Positions 43,376-54,300 of a stretch of DNA of 64,000 nucleotides are shown here, piece by piece. The notes under the pieces are model-generated. The model worked only from the letters and a program-made list of their open reading frames with translations. It searched no databases and was not told the origin of the DNA. The position numbers were made by a program, and so were the translations under genes. This DNA is from Spinacia oleracea (lineage: Eukaryota > Streptophyta > Magnoliopsida > Caryophyllales > Amaranthaceae): assembly GCF_020520425.1 (NCBI RefSeq), contig NC_079487.1, positions 61,791,898 through 61,855,897 on the forward strand, read 5' to 3'. The stretch's first letter is position 1. Each line of letters starts with the position of its first letter.

Positions 43376-46300
43376 ATGGCAAACAACAATCAAAACATCA
43401 TCATGGGTTCTGAGCTTATGGTCAAGCTGAACCTGACAAATTTTCTTGAATGGGAATCTAAGCTAGTTGAAATAGTCAAACTCAATGGAATTGAGTATGT
43501 ACTGTCACATCCCATGCCAAGCTACTATGCCAGAGACATGACCCCTGAGAGATTTTACGCCTGGGATGCGGATCTCAAAAAGGTTATGAGTCTCATGCTG
43601 AACAATATCCCTGATGATTGGGCTAAAAGGTTTGTAGCCTATGAACCTTTTACGCTCATCAAGAATCTGAGGGATATCTGTCGTGGAAGTACGGAGGACA
43701 GGGACCTGAACGTCCATGAGTTGATTGAATCAATGTCTGGTCTAAAGGTTAGTTCTCCCAACAGGTGTTATAGGATGGAGGTCCAAGAAACACATGTTCA
43801 GCTCATTCGCACTAAACAGAGGGTAGGCGTCCCACTGAGGTTCCATGTGGATCTTATGTGTTCATATTTTGATCGCCTAAGTCTACTAGGAACACCAATA
43901 AGCGAAAGGATGGCAGTCTCTGTCTTGCTCAATTCACTACACAGTGGGTTTGGTCGCTTCAAGCAACTATACCTAAGTGAACCAAGAGAAGAAACAGTTG
44001 CAGAATTTATTCACCTTGTCAGAAAGGCTGAAATAGTACTGGACTGTGAAGCCAAAGATTTACTCAAGGCTAGAAAGAGACCATTCAAGAAAGGTGGAAA
44101 GTCCAAGGGCAATGCTAAATCAAAGCAGGACAAGTCCACATCAGGCTGTCTTTATTGTGATGGAATAGGCCATTACAAAAGAGAATGTCCAAAGCTAAAG
44201 GAAGATCAGAAGAACGGAACAGTCGTTCCATCTTCAGGTATTTTCGTTATAGACTGTATACTTGCTAATTCAACTTCTTGGGTATTAGATACAGGTTGTG
44301 GCTCACACTTATGTTCCAATCCACAGGGACTAAGAAGAAGTAGAAAGTTAAGCAAGGGTGAAGTCGACCTACGAATGGGAAATGGAGCACGGATTGCTGC
44401 ATTAGCTGTAGGAACTTACTATTTGTCGTTGCCCTCCGGGCTAGTTTTGGAACTGGAAGAATGTTTCCATGTTCCAAGTCTTACTAAAAACATCATTTCA
44501 GTTTCTTGCTTAGATGCTAAGGGATTTTCCTTTTTAATAAAAGACAATAGTTGTTCGTTTTATTTTAAAGAGATGTTTTATGGATCTGCTAGATTAGTCA
44601 ATGGACTTTATTTATTAGATCACGACAAACAAGTATATAACATAAATACCAAAAAGGCCAAAAAGGATGATTCAGATCTCACCTATCTGTGGCATTGTCG
44701 ATTAGGCCATATAAACTTGAAACGCTTAGAAAGACTTCAAAGGGAAGGAATTCTAGAACCATTTGACTTAGAGGATTATGGTAAATGCGAATCATGTTTA
44801 CTTGGCAAAATGACAAAGCAACCTTTCTCTAAAGTTGGAGAAAGAGCAAATGAACTATTGGGTTTAATCCATACAGATGTATGTGGACCAATGAGTACAA
44901 ATGCTAGAGGTGGTTTCAGCTACTTTATCACTTTCACTGATGACTTCAGTAGGTATGGTTATGTCTACCTAATGAAGCATAAGTCTGAATCCTTTGACAA
45001 ATTCAAGGAATTTCAGAGTGAAGTAGAGAATCAATTAGGCAAGAAGATTAAGGCACTGCGGTCTGATAGAGGCGGTGAATATCTGAGCTATGAATTTGAT
45101 GACCATCTGAAAGAATGTGGAATTCTATCAGAATTGACTCCTCCTGGAACACCACAATGGAACGGTGTGTCAGAACGGAGGAACAGAACCTTGCTAGACA
45201 TGGTCAGGTCAATGATGGGTCAGGCCGAACTTCCATTAGAATTTTGGGGACATGCACTAAATACAGCTGCACTCACTATAAATAGAGCTCCGTCTAAAGC
45301 TGTCGAAAAGACTCCATACGAATTATGGTTTGGAAAGCCTCCAAATGTGTCTTTTCTTAAGATTTGGGGATGTGAAGTATACGTCAAACGATTAATTTCA
45401 GACAAACTTCATCCAAAATCTGACAAATGTATCCTTGTGGGCTATCCAAAGGAAACAAAGGGGTATTACTTCTACAATACATCTGAGAACAAAGTGTTTG
45501 TTGCTCGAGATGGTGTCTTTTTGGAGAAGGATCACATTTCCAAAATGACAAGTGGGAGAAAAGTAGACCTCGAAGAAATTCGAGTCGAACAACAAACTCT
45601 AGAGAATGCTCAAGATGACATTCAGGATGAAACTCAGAGATCTTTAGAAGAATCTGGTGAGAATCATGGTCAATCTAGAAATGTTACCCCGCGTAGATCG
45701 CAAAGATATAGATCTCAACCGGAAAGGTACTTAGGTATTTTGACGAACGAGAGCTATGACGTTCTATTACTTGAAAGTGATGAACCTGCGACTTACAAGC
45801 AAGCTATGACGAGCCCTAGCTCCAAGCAATGGCAAGAAGCCATGCAATCTGAATTAGACTCCATGTCTGAAAACCAAGTATGGGATTTGGTCGATTTGCC
45901 AGATGGCTACCAAGCCATTGGAAGCAAATGGGTTTTCAAACTGAAAAAGGACAAGGATGGGAAACTTGAAGTTTTAAAAGCTAGATTGGTCGCAAAAGGT
46001 TACAGGCAAGTCCACGGTGTGGATTACGATGAAACCTTTTCACCAGTTGCAATGCTAAAGTCTATTCGAATAATGTTAGCAATCGCTGCATATTACGATT
46101 ACGAAATATGGCAGATGGATGTCAAAACTGCTTTCTTAAACGGCGTTTTAACAGAAACTGTGTTTATGACACAGCCTGAAGGTTTTGAGGATCCAAAGAA
46201 TGCTAAAAAGGTATACAAGCTAAAGAAGTCAATCTACGGATTGAAGCAGGCATCCAGGAGCTGGAATATACGTTTTGATGAAGCAGTCAGTGACTTTGGT

Positions 46301-47362
46301 TTCATCAAGAACGCAGACGAATCTTGTGTATACAAGAAGGTCAGTGGGAGCAAAATTGCTTTCCTAGTATTATATGTCGACGACATATTGCTTATCGGAA
46401 ATGACATTCCTATGTTGAACTCTGTCAAGATTTGGCTTGGGAAATGTTTTTCGATGAAGGATCTAGGAGAAGCACAGTACATATTGGGCATCAAGATTTA
46501 CAGAGATAGATCTAAAAAGATGATTGGACTTAGTCAAAGCACTTATATTAATAAGGTTCTTGATAGGTTCAAGATGGCGGACTCCAAGCGAGGCTACCTA
46601 CCCATGTCTCATGGAATGACTCTAAGCAAGACTCAGTGCCCAAAAACACTTGATGAGCGTAGACGAATGAATGGGATTCCATATGCATCATTGATTGGTT
46701 CAATAATGTATGCTATGATATGTACACGCCCGGATGTTGCGTACGCACTCAGTGCTACGAGCAGATACCAGTCAGACCCAGGAGAGGCGCATTGGACTAC
46801 TGCCAAGAATATTCTGAAGTACCTGAAAAGGCACAAAGATGACTTCCTGGTCTATGGTGGAGATGATGAATTAATTGTTAAAGGCTATACGGATGCAAGT
46901 TTCCAAACCGACAAAGATGATTTTAGATCACAGTCTGGGTTTGTCTTCTGCCTCAACGGAGGAGCAGTAAGCTGGAAAAGTGCTAAGCAAAGCACCATTG
47001 CGGATTCTACAACTGAAGCGGAGTACATTGCTGCACATGAAGCAGCAAAGGAAGCTATATGGCTAAGGAAGTTCATAGGAGAACTTGGTGTAGTCCCCTC
47101 CATTAAAGGACCAATAGCCCTGTATTGTGATAATAACGGAGCTATTGCACAGGCAAAAGAGCCTAGACACCACCAGAGAGTCAAGCATGTACTTCGTAGA
47201 TTTCACCTTCTACGAGAGTTCGTTGAAAGAAAAGAAGTCGAGATAAGCAAAATTGGAACTGATGACAACATATCAGATCCATTAACTAAACCTCTGCCGC
47301 AGGCGAAGCACAACTCGCACACTGCAGCTATGGGAATCAAGCATATTGGAGAATGGCTTTGA
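43376..47362 (+). CDS. Copia gag-pol polyprotein, intact
   Basis: One frame encodes all functions of the element. I start at MANNNQNIIMGSELM (43376), 14 codons after the first in-frame ATG, because this matches the usual gag start. The frame from there is 1328 residues. Positions given here count from 43334. Gag runs to about 270, followed by a CCHC knuckle CLYCDGIGHYKREC (272). The protease has WVLDTGCGSHLC (about 315). A GAG-pre-integrase HRLGH-type zinc motif (HCRLGHINLKRLER, then CESCLLGK) is near 455-495. The integrase has HTDVCGP, FTDDFSRYG and PQWNGVSERRNRT (510-615). The RT has WVFKLKKDKDG, DETFSPVA, QMDVKTAFLNG and the catalytic YVDDILL (865-1017). RNase H has GYTDASF, TTEAEYIAA and LYCDNNGA (1183-1265). 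No stop or frameshift interrupts it, so it could be functional and supply proteins in trans. Confidence 0.97.
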   Translation: MANNNQNIIMGSELMVKLNLTNFLEWESKLVEIVKLNGIEYVLSHPMPSYYARDMTPERFYAWDADLKKVMSLMLNNIPDDWAKRFVAYEPFTLIKNLRDICRGSTEDRDLNVHELIESMSGLKVSSPNRCYRMEVQETHVQLIRTKQRVGVPLRFHVDLMCSYFDRLSLLGTPISERMAVSVLLNSLHSGFGRFKQLYLSEPREETVAEFIHLVRKAEIVLDCEAKDLLKARKRPFKKGGKSKGNAKSKQDKSTSGCLYCDGIGHYKRECPKLKEDQKNGTVVPSSGIFVIDCILANSTSWVLDTGCGSHLCSNPQGLRRSRKLSKGEVDLRMGNGARIAALAVGTYYLSLPSGLVLELEECFHVPSLTKNIISVSCLDAKGFSFLIKDNSCSFYFKEMFYGSARLVNGLYLLDHDKQVYNINTKKAKKDDSDLTYLWHCRLGHINLKRLERLQREGILEPFDLEDYGKCESCLLGKMTKQPFSKVGERANELLGLIHTDVCGPMSTNARGGFSYFITFTDDFSRYGYVYLMKHKSESFDKFKEFQSEVENQLGKKIKALRSDRGGEYLSYEFDDHLKECGILSELTPPGTPQWNGVSERRNRTLLDMVRSMMGQAELPLEFWGHALNTAALTINRAPSKAVEKTPYELWFGKPPNVSFLKIWGCEVYVKRLISDKLHPKSDKCILVGYPKETKGYYFYNTSENKVFVARDGVFLEKDHISKMTSGRKVDLEEIRVEQQTLENAQDDIQDETQRSLEESGENHGQSRNVTPRRSQRYRSQPERYLGILTNESYDVLLLESDEPATYKQAMTSPSSKQWQEAMQSELDSMSENQVWDLVDLPDGYQAIGSKWVFKLKKDKDGKLEVLKARLVAKGYRQVHGVDYDETFSPVAMLKSIRIMLAIAAYYDYEIWQMDVKTAFLNGVLTETVFMTQPEGFEDPKNAKKVYKLKKSIYGLKQASRSWNIRFDEAVSDFGFIKNADESCVYKKVSGSKIAFLVLYVDDILLIGNDIPMLNSVKIWLGKCFSMKDLGEAQYILGIKIYRDRSKKMIGLSQSTYINKVLDRFKMADSKRGYLPMSHGMTLSKTQCPKTLDERRRMNGIPYASLIGSIMYAMICTRPDVAYALSATSRYQSDPGEAHWTTAKNILKYLKRHKDDFLVYGGDDELIVKGYTDASFQTDKDDFRSQSGFVFCLNGGAVSWKSAKQSTIADSTTEAEYIAAHEAAKEAIWLRKFIGELGVVPSIKGPIALYCDNNGAIAQAKEPRHHQRVKHVLRRFHLLREFVERKEVEISKIGTDDNISDPLTKPLPQAKHNSHTAAMGIKHIGEWL

Positions 47363-48226
47363 TGTCTCTGTTTAATGTTTTAAAGTTTTAGAGTTTAAAT
47401 CTTTGTAAAACATTATTGGTTAATCATTCACAATAAATGAAATAAATTCATTTTTCCATTTAATTTGTGGTTTATTAAATGATGAGTCCCTTCAATTTGA
47501 CGATATATTCAAGATAGACTGTCAGGACCAGTCCTGTGACTAAGAAATGTCTATCAAGTGAACTTGAATGTCAAAGGTTGAAAATGGTCCCTAATCGGAG
47601 TTTTCTATAAAATTGGACGCATAGAAAACGTTAGACGATTAGAATGCAAGATGACTAGTAGTTCTGTTTCTTGAACTGTGTGGACATGGCAATGTCATAA
47701 TCATTTGCATAGATACTTACTTTGGGAAGACTAGTATCGGACAAGACCTATGAAACTTTACTGTAAGAGATGAAAGTCTGTCATAAGTAAATTTCATTAA
47801 CTTATTAGACACTAAATCCTCAATACCTGAGTGATTTGAGATTACTTGTTTGAGAACTGGTTGCTTTGACGTTGACCAACCGTCGCACCGTAAAAGGAGG
47901 CTATAAAGGCAACGCTCAGGTAATCACCTATCAAACGAAGTCTAATCTCAAGATCGCAAGATTGGGATTGTCCTCCCATAAATCGGGATGAGATGCTTAA
48001 AAGTTGTACAAGGCCACTCGGAGAGCTAGAAACTGTGAAATGCATGGCCGTGCTCGGATGAATCATAGGCTATGATTATCTGTTTATTTGATCAGTTGAA
48101 CTCTGAAACCGAGGAACACCTCTGGACGTAATAAGGATGACAACTCTTACCTTATGTTCAAGAGCAAGCATCAAGCGACAAAGGAATTAGGAAATGCACA
48201 CTTGTCCCTAAGGACAAGTGGGAGAC
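47363..48226 (+). other. Copia 3' untranslated region and polypurine tract
   Basis: It has the CGTCGCACCGTAAAAGGAGG block and ends in the PPT AAGGACAAGTGGGAGAC directly before the 3' LTR. The same segment occurs at 6505-7366 and, diverged, at about 4790-5565, so it marks the ends of related elements. Confidence 0.85.
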
Positions 48227-49607
48227 TGAAGGAAATAATGCCCTTGGTCCAAGTATGCATTCTATGTTAAGTCTAATAAATGCGGTTCAGTATTAATTAA
48301 CAAGTTAATAATTCAGTGAGATCAAGTGAGCTGAATGCCTAGCTAGAGGCCGCTTCAGTTCAAGTGGAATTAATGATATTAATCCACAGCTTACTCTTGA
48401 CTGAACCCGTAGGGTCACACAAATAGTACGTAAACGGATCAAGTATTTAATGGCATTAAATACTCCATCTATGAATATTCGGAACCGACGGATCTTGGTT
48501 TCAGTGGGAGCTAAGATCGTCACAGGCAAGAAATGAATACTCCGGAAACGATGATATTGCCGGAAACGGAAATATGGATCGTATCGGAAATATAAATATT
48601 ATCCAAGTCGTAGATGTTGCCAGAAACGGAAATATGGTACGTATCGGAAAATATTATCGGAAATGGAAATATTGCCAGAATCGGAAATATTGCCGGAAAC
48701 GGAAATATTGTCAGAATCGGAAATATTACCGGAATCGAAAAATAATTCCGGAAACGGAAATATTAAATATTTGTTCGAAACGGAAATTAATTCCGGAATC
48801 GGAAATATTAAATATTGTTCGTATCGGAAATGAATTCCGGAATCGGAAAATTTAATCGGAAGCGCATCGTACGAATAAGCATCGGATGAGGCCTGCCGGA
48901 CGAGGCCCAGCACGAAGCCAGGCCATCGCCCAGCAAGCCAAGCGCGCCGCACAAACAGCCACGCCAGGCCCAGCGCAAGGCCAGGCCCAGCAGGCTGCGC
49001 AGCGCGCGCGGGCGCTGCGTGGGCTGCTGCTCGCGCGCACGCATGGGGGCCCATCGTGGCTGCCGTGCGTGTGTGTGCAAGTGTTTGTGTTCGTGCACGT
49101 TTCCTAAAACATGCAGAGTTCGGTTAATGATTAAATTCCTAATTCTATTTGATAAATTAATTAAATTAGAGTTCTTGTAGGATTCTAGGTTTAATTAATT
49201 TGTATCTGAATAGGATTTCGATTCCCTTTCCATACCCCTATAAATATGAGGCTAGGGCTCACAATTTATAAAAAGTTTTAAAAAGTATTCAAAAGTGAGT
49301 TTTTTGAGAGAAAATTAAAACACACATCTTGCTCATAAAAGTGCCGAAATTTTCTAGTACCTTAAGGGCGATTCTAGTTGGTCAATCTTAAGGCGGATCC
49401 GGACGTGCCGTGGACTATCTACGGAGGGACGACACTTGGAGTCCTAAAGACTTGTTCTTGTTCGGTTCGGGCGCAGCTAGGGAGGGCACGCAACAAAGAG
49501 TATGCATCTAAATTATGCTATATGATTATGTGTAAATAATATGTTGTCCTGGGTTAATGGTTGTTTCCGCATGATCTATGTAATGTCATATGTATCATAA
49601 CCTAACA
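48227..49607 (+). repeat. 3' LTR of the intact copia element
   Basis: It matches 39158-40572 except for a missing 34-bp piece of GC-rich repeat near 49000 and a few substitutions (for example CGATGAGGCC here for CGACGAGGCC-type sequence at 39817). It ends at 49607, followed by the duplicated CTTAG. Confidence 0.95.
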
Positions 49608-49612
49608 CTTAG

Positions 49613-50948
49613 CCATGGTGTTTGAGTTGATGAAAACTAATCACATGTTTTCCAAATTGAGTAAATGTGTGTTTGCAACTGATAAGGTGGAGTACTTGGG
49701 ACATTTTATTTCTATAGATGGGGTTCAAACTAATCCAAACAAGATCAGTGTTGTTCAGAGTTGGCCTATTCCTTCTACTGTTAAGGAACTGTGGGGATTC
49801 TTAGGTTTGGCAGGATATTATAGAAAGTTTGTCAAAGGTTATGCAGTCATCAGTAAGCCTTTGACTGAACAATTGAAGAAAGGTAATTTTCTTGGAATGA
49901 TCAGGCACAAGCTGCATTTGAGAATCTTAAAGCAGGTTTGGTAACAACTCATGTACTGGCTGTACCAAATTTTGACAAACAATTTATAGTGGAGACTGAT
50001 GCTTCTCAAAAGGGTATTGGTGTTGTATTAATGCAGGAGGGACACCCATTGGCTTTCCTCAGCAGAGCTCTTGGTCCAAAGTGGAAGACACTGTCAGTAT
50101 ATGAGAAGGAGTTGTTGGCAATTGTCTTTTCTGTCCAGAAATGGGAGCAATATCTTATGGGAAATCACTTTCTCATAAAGACTGATCAAAAGATCTTGAA
50201 ATGGTTGCTGCAACAGAAAGTTTCTACCCCATTTCAGCAATTTTGGCTCTCCAAGCTAATGGGATTTGACTATGAGATACAATACAAAAGTGGGAAAGAA
50301 AACTTAGTTGCTGATGCTTTGTCTAGAGTTCAGGGTGCTGAAGTTTTATGCATGGCACTGTCAGTGTTAGATTCTAATTTGGCATATTTAATCTTGGCCA
50401 ACTACCAGCTTGATGACACATTAAAAGAGGTGTTCCAATCTCTCTCTGAGGGATAATTGGTGGATGGTTTTTCTCTTCAAAATGACCTACTCAAGCAAAA
50501 GAATAAGATTGTGGTAGGTCCTGATATGGTACTCAGAAACAAGATCATTAGTTGGCAACATGCTGCTCCAGAGAGTGGCCATGGTGGAAAGGAGTTGACT
50601 CTGTATAGGGTTAGAGCTATTTTTACATGGAAGGGGTTGACTAAGGATGTTAGGCACTTTGTTGGGCAATGTGTGATCTGTCAAGCATCAACATATGACA
50701 CTGCAGCTTCTCCAGACTTACTCCAACCTCTCCCTATTCCTGAAGAAGTATGGGTGGATGTCTCTATGGACTTCATTTCTGGTTTGCCTAAATCTGGGGG
50801 AAAGGAAGTCATCTTTGTGGTTGTAGACAGGCTCAGCAAGTATGCACACTTCATGGCTTTAGCTCATCCTTACACTGCTGTTTCAGTAGCTCAATGCTAT
50901 TTAGACAATGTGTTTAAACACCATGGATGGCCAAGAACCATTGTCAGG
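49613..50948 (+). pseudogene. Gypsy RT end, RNase H and partial integrase
   Basis: The gypsy frame resumes after the copia insertion with KVEYLGHFISIDGV and GLAGYYRKFVKGY. A frameshift near 49890 and a stop at 50454 break it. RNase H motifs are FIVETDASQKGIGVVLMQEG and YKSGKENLVADALSR. After the stop, VRHFVGQCVICQ is the integrase zinc region and VDVSMDFISGLPKSGG with VVVDRLSKYAHF is the core. It ends at PRTIVRD, before the second catalytic Asp region is complete, where MULE sequence begins. Confidence 0.9.
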
Positions 50949-53789
50949 GATATGCTTGGTTGCAGTTGCATCTGATGGGAATAACAACATTTATCCTCTT
51001 ACTTGGGGTGTTGTCGAGGTTGAGAAAACAGACACATGGACATGGTTCATTGACTTGTTAGCTTCTGCTCTTGGAACAATGAATGATGAAGGTTATACAT
51101 TCATGTCAGATAGGCAAAAAGTAAGCTCTCACTCTTTTGTTTCATTTAAATTGCATGCCTTAATCTCGTTCGTATATTGATGTTTTCTTGTATCCTACTG
51201 TAGGGACTGTTAGAAGCCTTTCAAAATGTTGTACCAAAGGCTGATGTTAGATACTATTGGAGGCACATTTGGTGTAACTTCAAGCAGAAGTGGAATGGCC
51301 TTGCTTACAAAGAACTACTTTGGGAGGCTGCCAAAGCAACAACAAAGATATCGTTCAAACTAAAAATCACAAGTTTTTTTCATAAATGACTTAGTTTTTA
51401 GAAGTTTGCATCTTGTTTCATACTTGGCAGTTTCTTAATTCTTCCGTTATTGACTTGAATTCACTTAATACTAGAGAACTTCCAAAACAGACTAAAATGA
51501 CTAACATTGACCTAAAACAACCAAATTTGACCCATATTGATTTTAATTGACTAACATTGACCTTAAATGTTAGATTTGACCTAACTTGACCTAAAAAAAC
51601 CAACTTTGACCCAAACTTACCTAAAAAACCAATTTTGGCCTTAAACGACCAAAACGGACTAAAATGACTAACATTGTCCTCAAAAGACCAAATGTGACCT
51701 AAATTGGCTAACATTGACCTAAAATGTTTTATTTCACGTAAATTAACCTAAAATGAACCAACTTTGACCCAAAGTGACCTAAAAAACCAATTTTGGCCTA
51801 AAACGACGACAACGGACTAAAATGACTAACATTGTCCTAAAACGACCAAATTTGACCTAAAATGACCTAAAGTGACTAAAATTAACCTAAAATGTTTAAT
51901 ATGGCCTAAGTTGACATAAAATGAGCCAAGGTATACCCAAACTTACCTAAAAAAAACAATTTTGGCCTAAAACGATCAAAACGGACTAAAATGACTAACA
52001 TTGTCCTAAAACGACCAAATATGACCTAAATTGACGAACATTGACATAAAATGTTTGATTTGACCTAAGTTGACCTAAAATGAACCAACTTTGACCCAAC
52101 GTGACCTAAAAAACCAAATTTGGCCTAAGACGACCAAAACGGACTAAAATGACTAACATTGTCATAAAATGACCAAATTTGACCTAAATTGACCTAAGAT
52201 TGACCTAAAATGTTTAATTTGGCCTAAGTTGAACTAAAATGAACCAACCATACCCAAACTTAACTAAAACACAATTTTGGCCTAAAATGACCAAAACGGA
52301 CTAAAATGAATAACATTGTCCTAAAATGACCAAATATGACCTAAATTGACTAACATTGACCTAAAATGTTTTATTTCACCTAAATTAAACTAAAATGAAC
52401 CAACTTTGACCCAACGTGACCTAAAAACCAATTTTGGCCTAAAACGACGAAAACGGACTAAAATGACTAACATTGTCCTAAAACGATCAAATTTGACCTA
52501 AATTGACCTAAAGTGACTAAAATAAACCTAAAATGTTTAATTTGGCCTACGTTTACCTAAAATGAACCAAACTTATCCTCAAATCACCTACATTGAACTA
52601 AATTGACTAACTTTGAATTTCTTGTAATTGTGTGTTTTCTTGTGTTCTATCTCAGTTGGAATTTGACAACCACATGCTTACTCTTAAAAGCATGTCTGAT
52701 CCTGCTCATGCGTATATGAAAGCCATATCCCCTAAGTGTTGGAGTAGGTATGCATTCTCTGCCACACCGAAGTCTAAGATGTAACTAAATAACATGTGTG
52801 AGAGCTTCAATAATGTCTTGAAGCAAGCAAGAGACAAGCCCATTTTGACACACATGGAGTGGATGAGAAGATATATTATGTAAAGAAACTGCCAGAAAAG
52901 GGAAGGAATGCATTTTGTAGCCGGTAGGTTCATGCCTTATGTGAAGAAACAATTGGATTGGGCTGAGAAGATCAGAAAGTATAACAATCTGACTAGGAGC
53001 ACTTAGCATTTGTTTGAAGTAGAGAATAACAGTGAGAGCTTTTTGATAAACCTAGAGGATAGGAAATGTACTTGTTTCAGTTGGGAATTGACTGGTATTC
53101 CATGCCATCATGCTTATGCTTGTATCTTATACATGAGGGTTGATCAGAGGATTATGTTTATGATTTTTACTCAAAGAAAAGGTACATGGCTGCATATGAG
53201 CAGGTGTTGCTTCCCATGTCAAGACCTAAAGAATGGGAGAAAACTTCATTTCCAGAGCCAGTTCCAGCACCTTTCAGAAAAATGCCTGGGAGACCTTCCA
53301 AGAATAAGAGGAAAAAAGATGTAGGAGAGGAAGCCGAGAAGGCTGTTGAAGCTGTTGAGTCAGTCATAAAGCTTGGAGGCAAAGTCAACAAATGCTCTAA
53401 CTGTAGATCGTACGACCTCAACAGAAGGTGCTGCAAGAATCCCACTGTTGACCCATTTGTAGAGCCAGTGAACAAAGGCGGAAAACCTTTGTCCCAAGAT
53501 CCTTGGGCTATTCATATGAGAGAGAAAAGAGCACAAGGGAAAGGAAAGAAAACCCAAAACACGTACGATTAACAATCATTTGTATTTGCATTCCCTTCTT
53601 CCTGTCATTTGGTTTTTCACTTTCTTTACAGGTTGAAACAACAAAACTAACTTATTTTTGCAAATTATTTTCAGCAGCAACTTGAGAATGTGGAAGCAGT
53701 TGCACAAGAAATCTCCTCCCAAGCTTCAACTATTACCTCAGCACACCCACAAACTACCATCCCAAGCCACATTGTAGGAGAGTAGTTGT
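50949..53789 (+). pseudogene. Decayed MULE (MuDR-type) transposase, 3' half
   Basis: The reading starts abruptly at LVAVASDGNNNIYPLTWGVV, in the DDE transposase core, with WRHIWCNFK downstream. An intron at 51120-51203 (AAAAAGTAAG...CTGTAG) interrupts it. A second gap, probably an intron, runs from about 51350 to 52655 and holds a tandem repeat. The later exons carry YMKAISPKCWSRY, MCESFNNVLKQARD, the SWIM zinc finger CTCFSWELTGIPCHHAYACI, and a tail with RKMPGRPSKNKRKK and CSNCRSYDLNRRCCKNP. The last exon (about 53672-53789) follows a TTTTCAG acceptor. Stops near 52782, 52879 and 53005 and a frameshift near 53160 disable it. The N-terminus is missing and I found no terminal inverted repeats. 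Confidence 0.88.
51490..52612 (+). repeat. Seven-unit tandem repeat (about 158 bp) with dimeric order
   Basis: Units begin with ACTAAAATGACTAACATTG at about 51490, 51656, 51814, 51983, 52141, 52298 and 52454 (spacing 156-169 bp). They contain many GACCTAAA words. Units alternate between a form ending TTTGACCCAACGTGACC and a form ending TACCCAAACTTACC, giving a dimer of about 315-325 bp. Confidence 0.88.
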
Positions 53790-54300
53790 AGTTGTAGCTG
53801 TAATTTTTGATTGTTGATGCTAGGAAAACAATGTAGTATCTTAGTTTCATCTTTTGTGAAGCCTTGAAGTATGCAAGCCATCCTTAAGGCTATAATTAAG
53901 AATGGTTTTGGGTTTATGGATTATGCTTCTGTTGATAATTAAGAATAAGAATATTAAGTATGCAACAACTTATGCTTATGTTGATGCATAACAACAACTT
54001 GTTAATTTCAGTGTGATAACATCAGCAACTTGTTAATGTAGTATCTTACTTTTCAGGTTTTTTGAAGCAGTTGCATTCTCTTTATCCTGACTCACAGATT
54101 GAATGACAATCACCGCAGCTATAAAATATTGAAACCGAGTCAAGATAAAACATAAGGTATCCCTCAATATGTAAGGATCACTTGTCAAGTTTCAGCAAGT
54201 TTTTACCAACTCTCCACAACGCTGTTGTTGTTTTCCTGAAAAACAATTCAATACACATATATATATAGTCCATGTATAAAGTGAGACTCCAACAAATAAT
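53790..54300. other. Tail of the MULE region, no gene seen
   Basis: It follows the transposase stop. It has MULE 3' UTR-like sequence (GTAGTTGTAGTTGTAG), a diverged repeated AACTTGTTAATTTCAGTGTG-like motif near 54000, and an ATATATATATA run near 54257. No terminal inverted repeat was recognised. Confidence 0.5.

Larger units (their letters stand above)
39158..49607 (+). mobile_element. Full-length, apparently intact Ty1/copia element, 10.45 kb
   Basis: LTRs of 1415 bp (39158-40572) and 1381 bp (48227-49607) enclose PBS, a 2.8-kb leader, one 1342-codon gag-pol frame and a PPT. The target-site duplication CTTAG is at 39153-39157 and 49608-49612. The LTRs differ by about half a dozen substitutions and one 34-bp indel in a GC-rich repeat, so insertion was recent. 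It is the only copia copy in the window with intact coding capacity, and LTRs of the same family occur at 1, 7367 and 59136. Lineage is uncertain (long LTRs and leader would fit the TAR/Angela group). Confidence 0.97.
30906..50948 (+). mobile_element. Truncated Ty3/gypsy element, host of two later insertions
   Basis: 5' LTR at 30906-31332, PBS at 31333, gag, protease, RT, RNase H and integrase follow in gypsy order. The element is split by a solo LTR (32678-38197) and by a complete copia element (39158-49607). It stops within the integrase core at about 50948, where a MULE transposase begins. There is no 3' LTR. Without the insertions about 4.1 kb of it remain. Stops and frameshifts show that it is dead. 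Confidence 0.9.

Noticed and set aside
51490..52612. CRISPR-like array
   Set aside because: Units are contiguous with no unique spacers, the repeats are long and diverged, and this is plant DNA.
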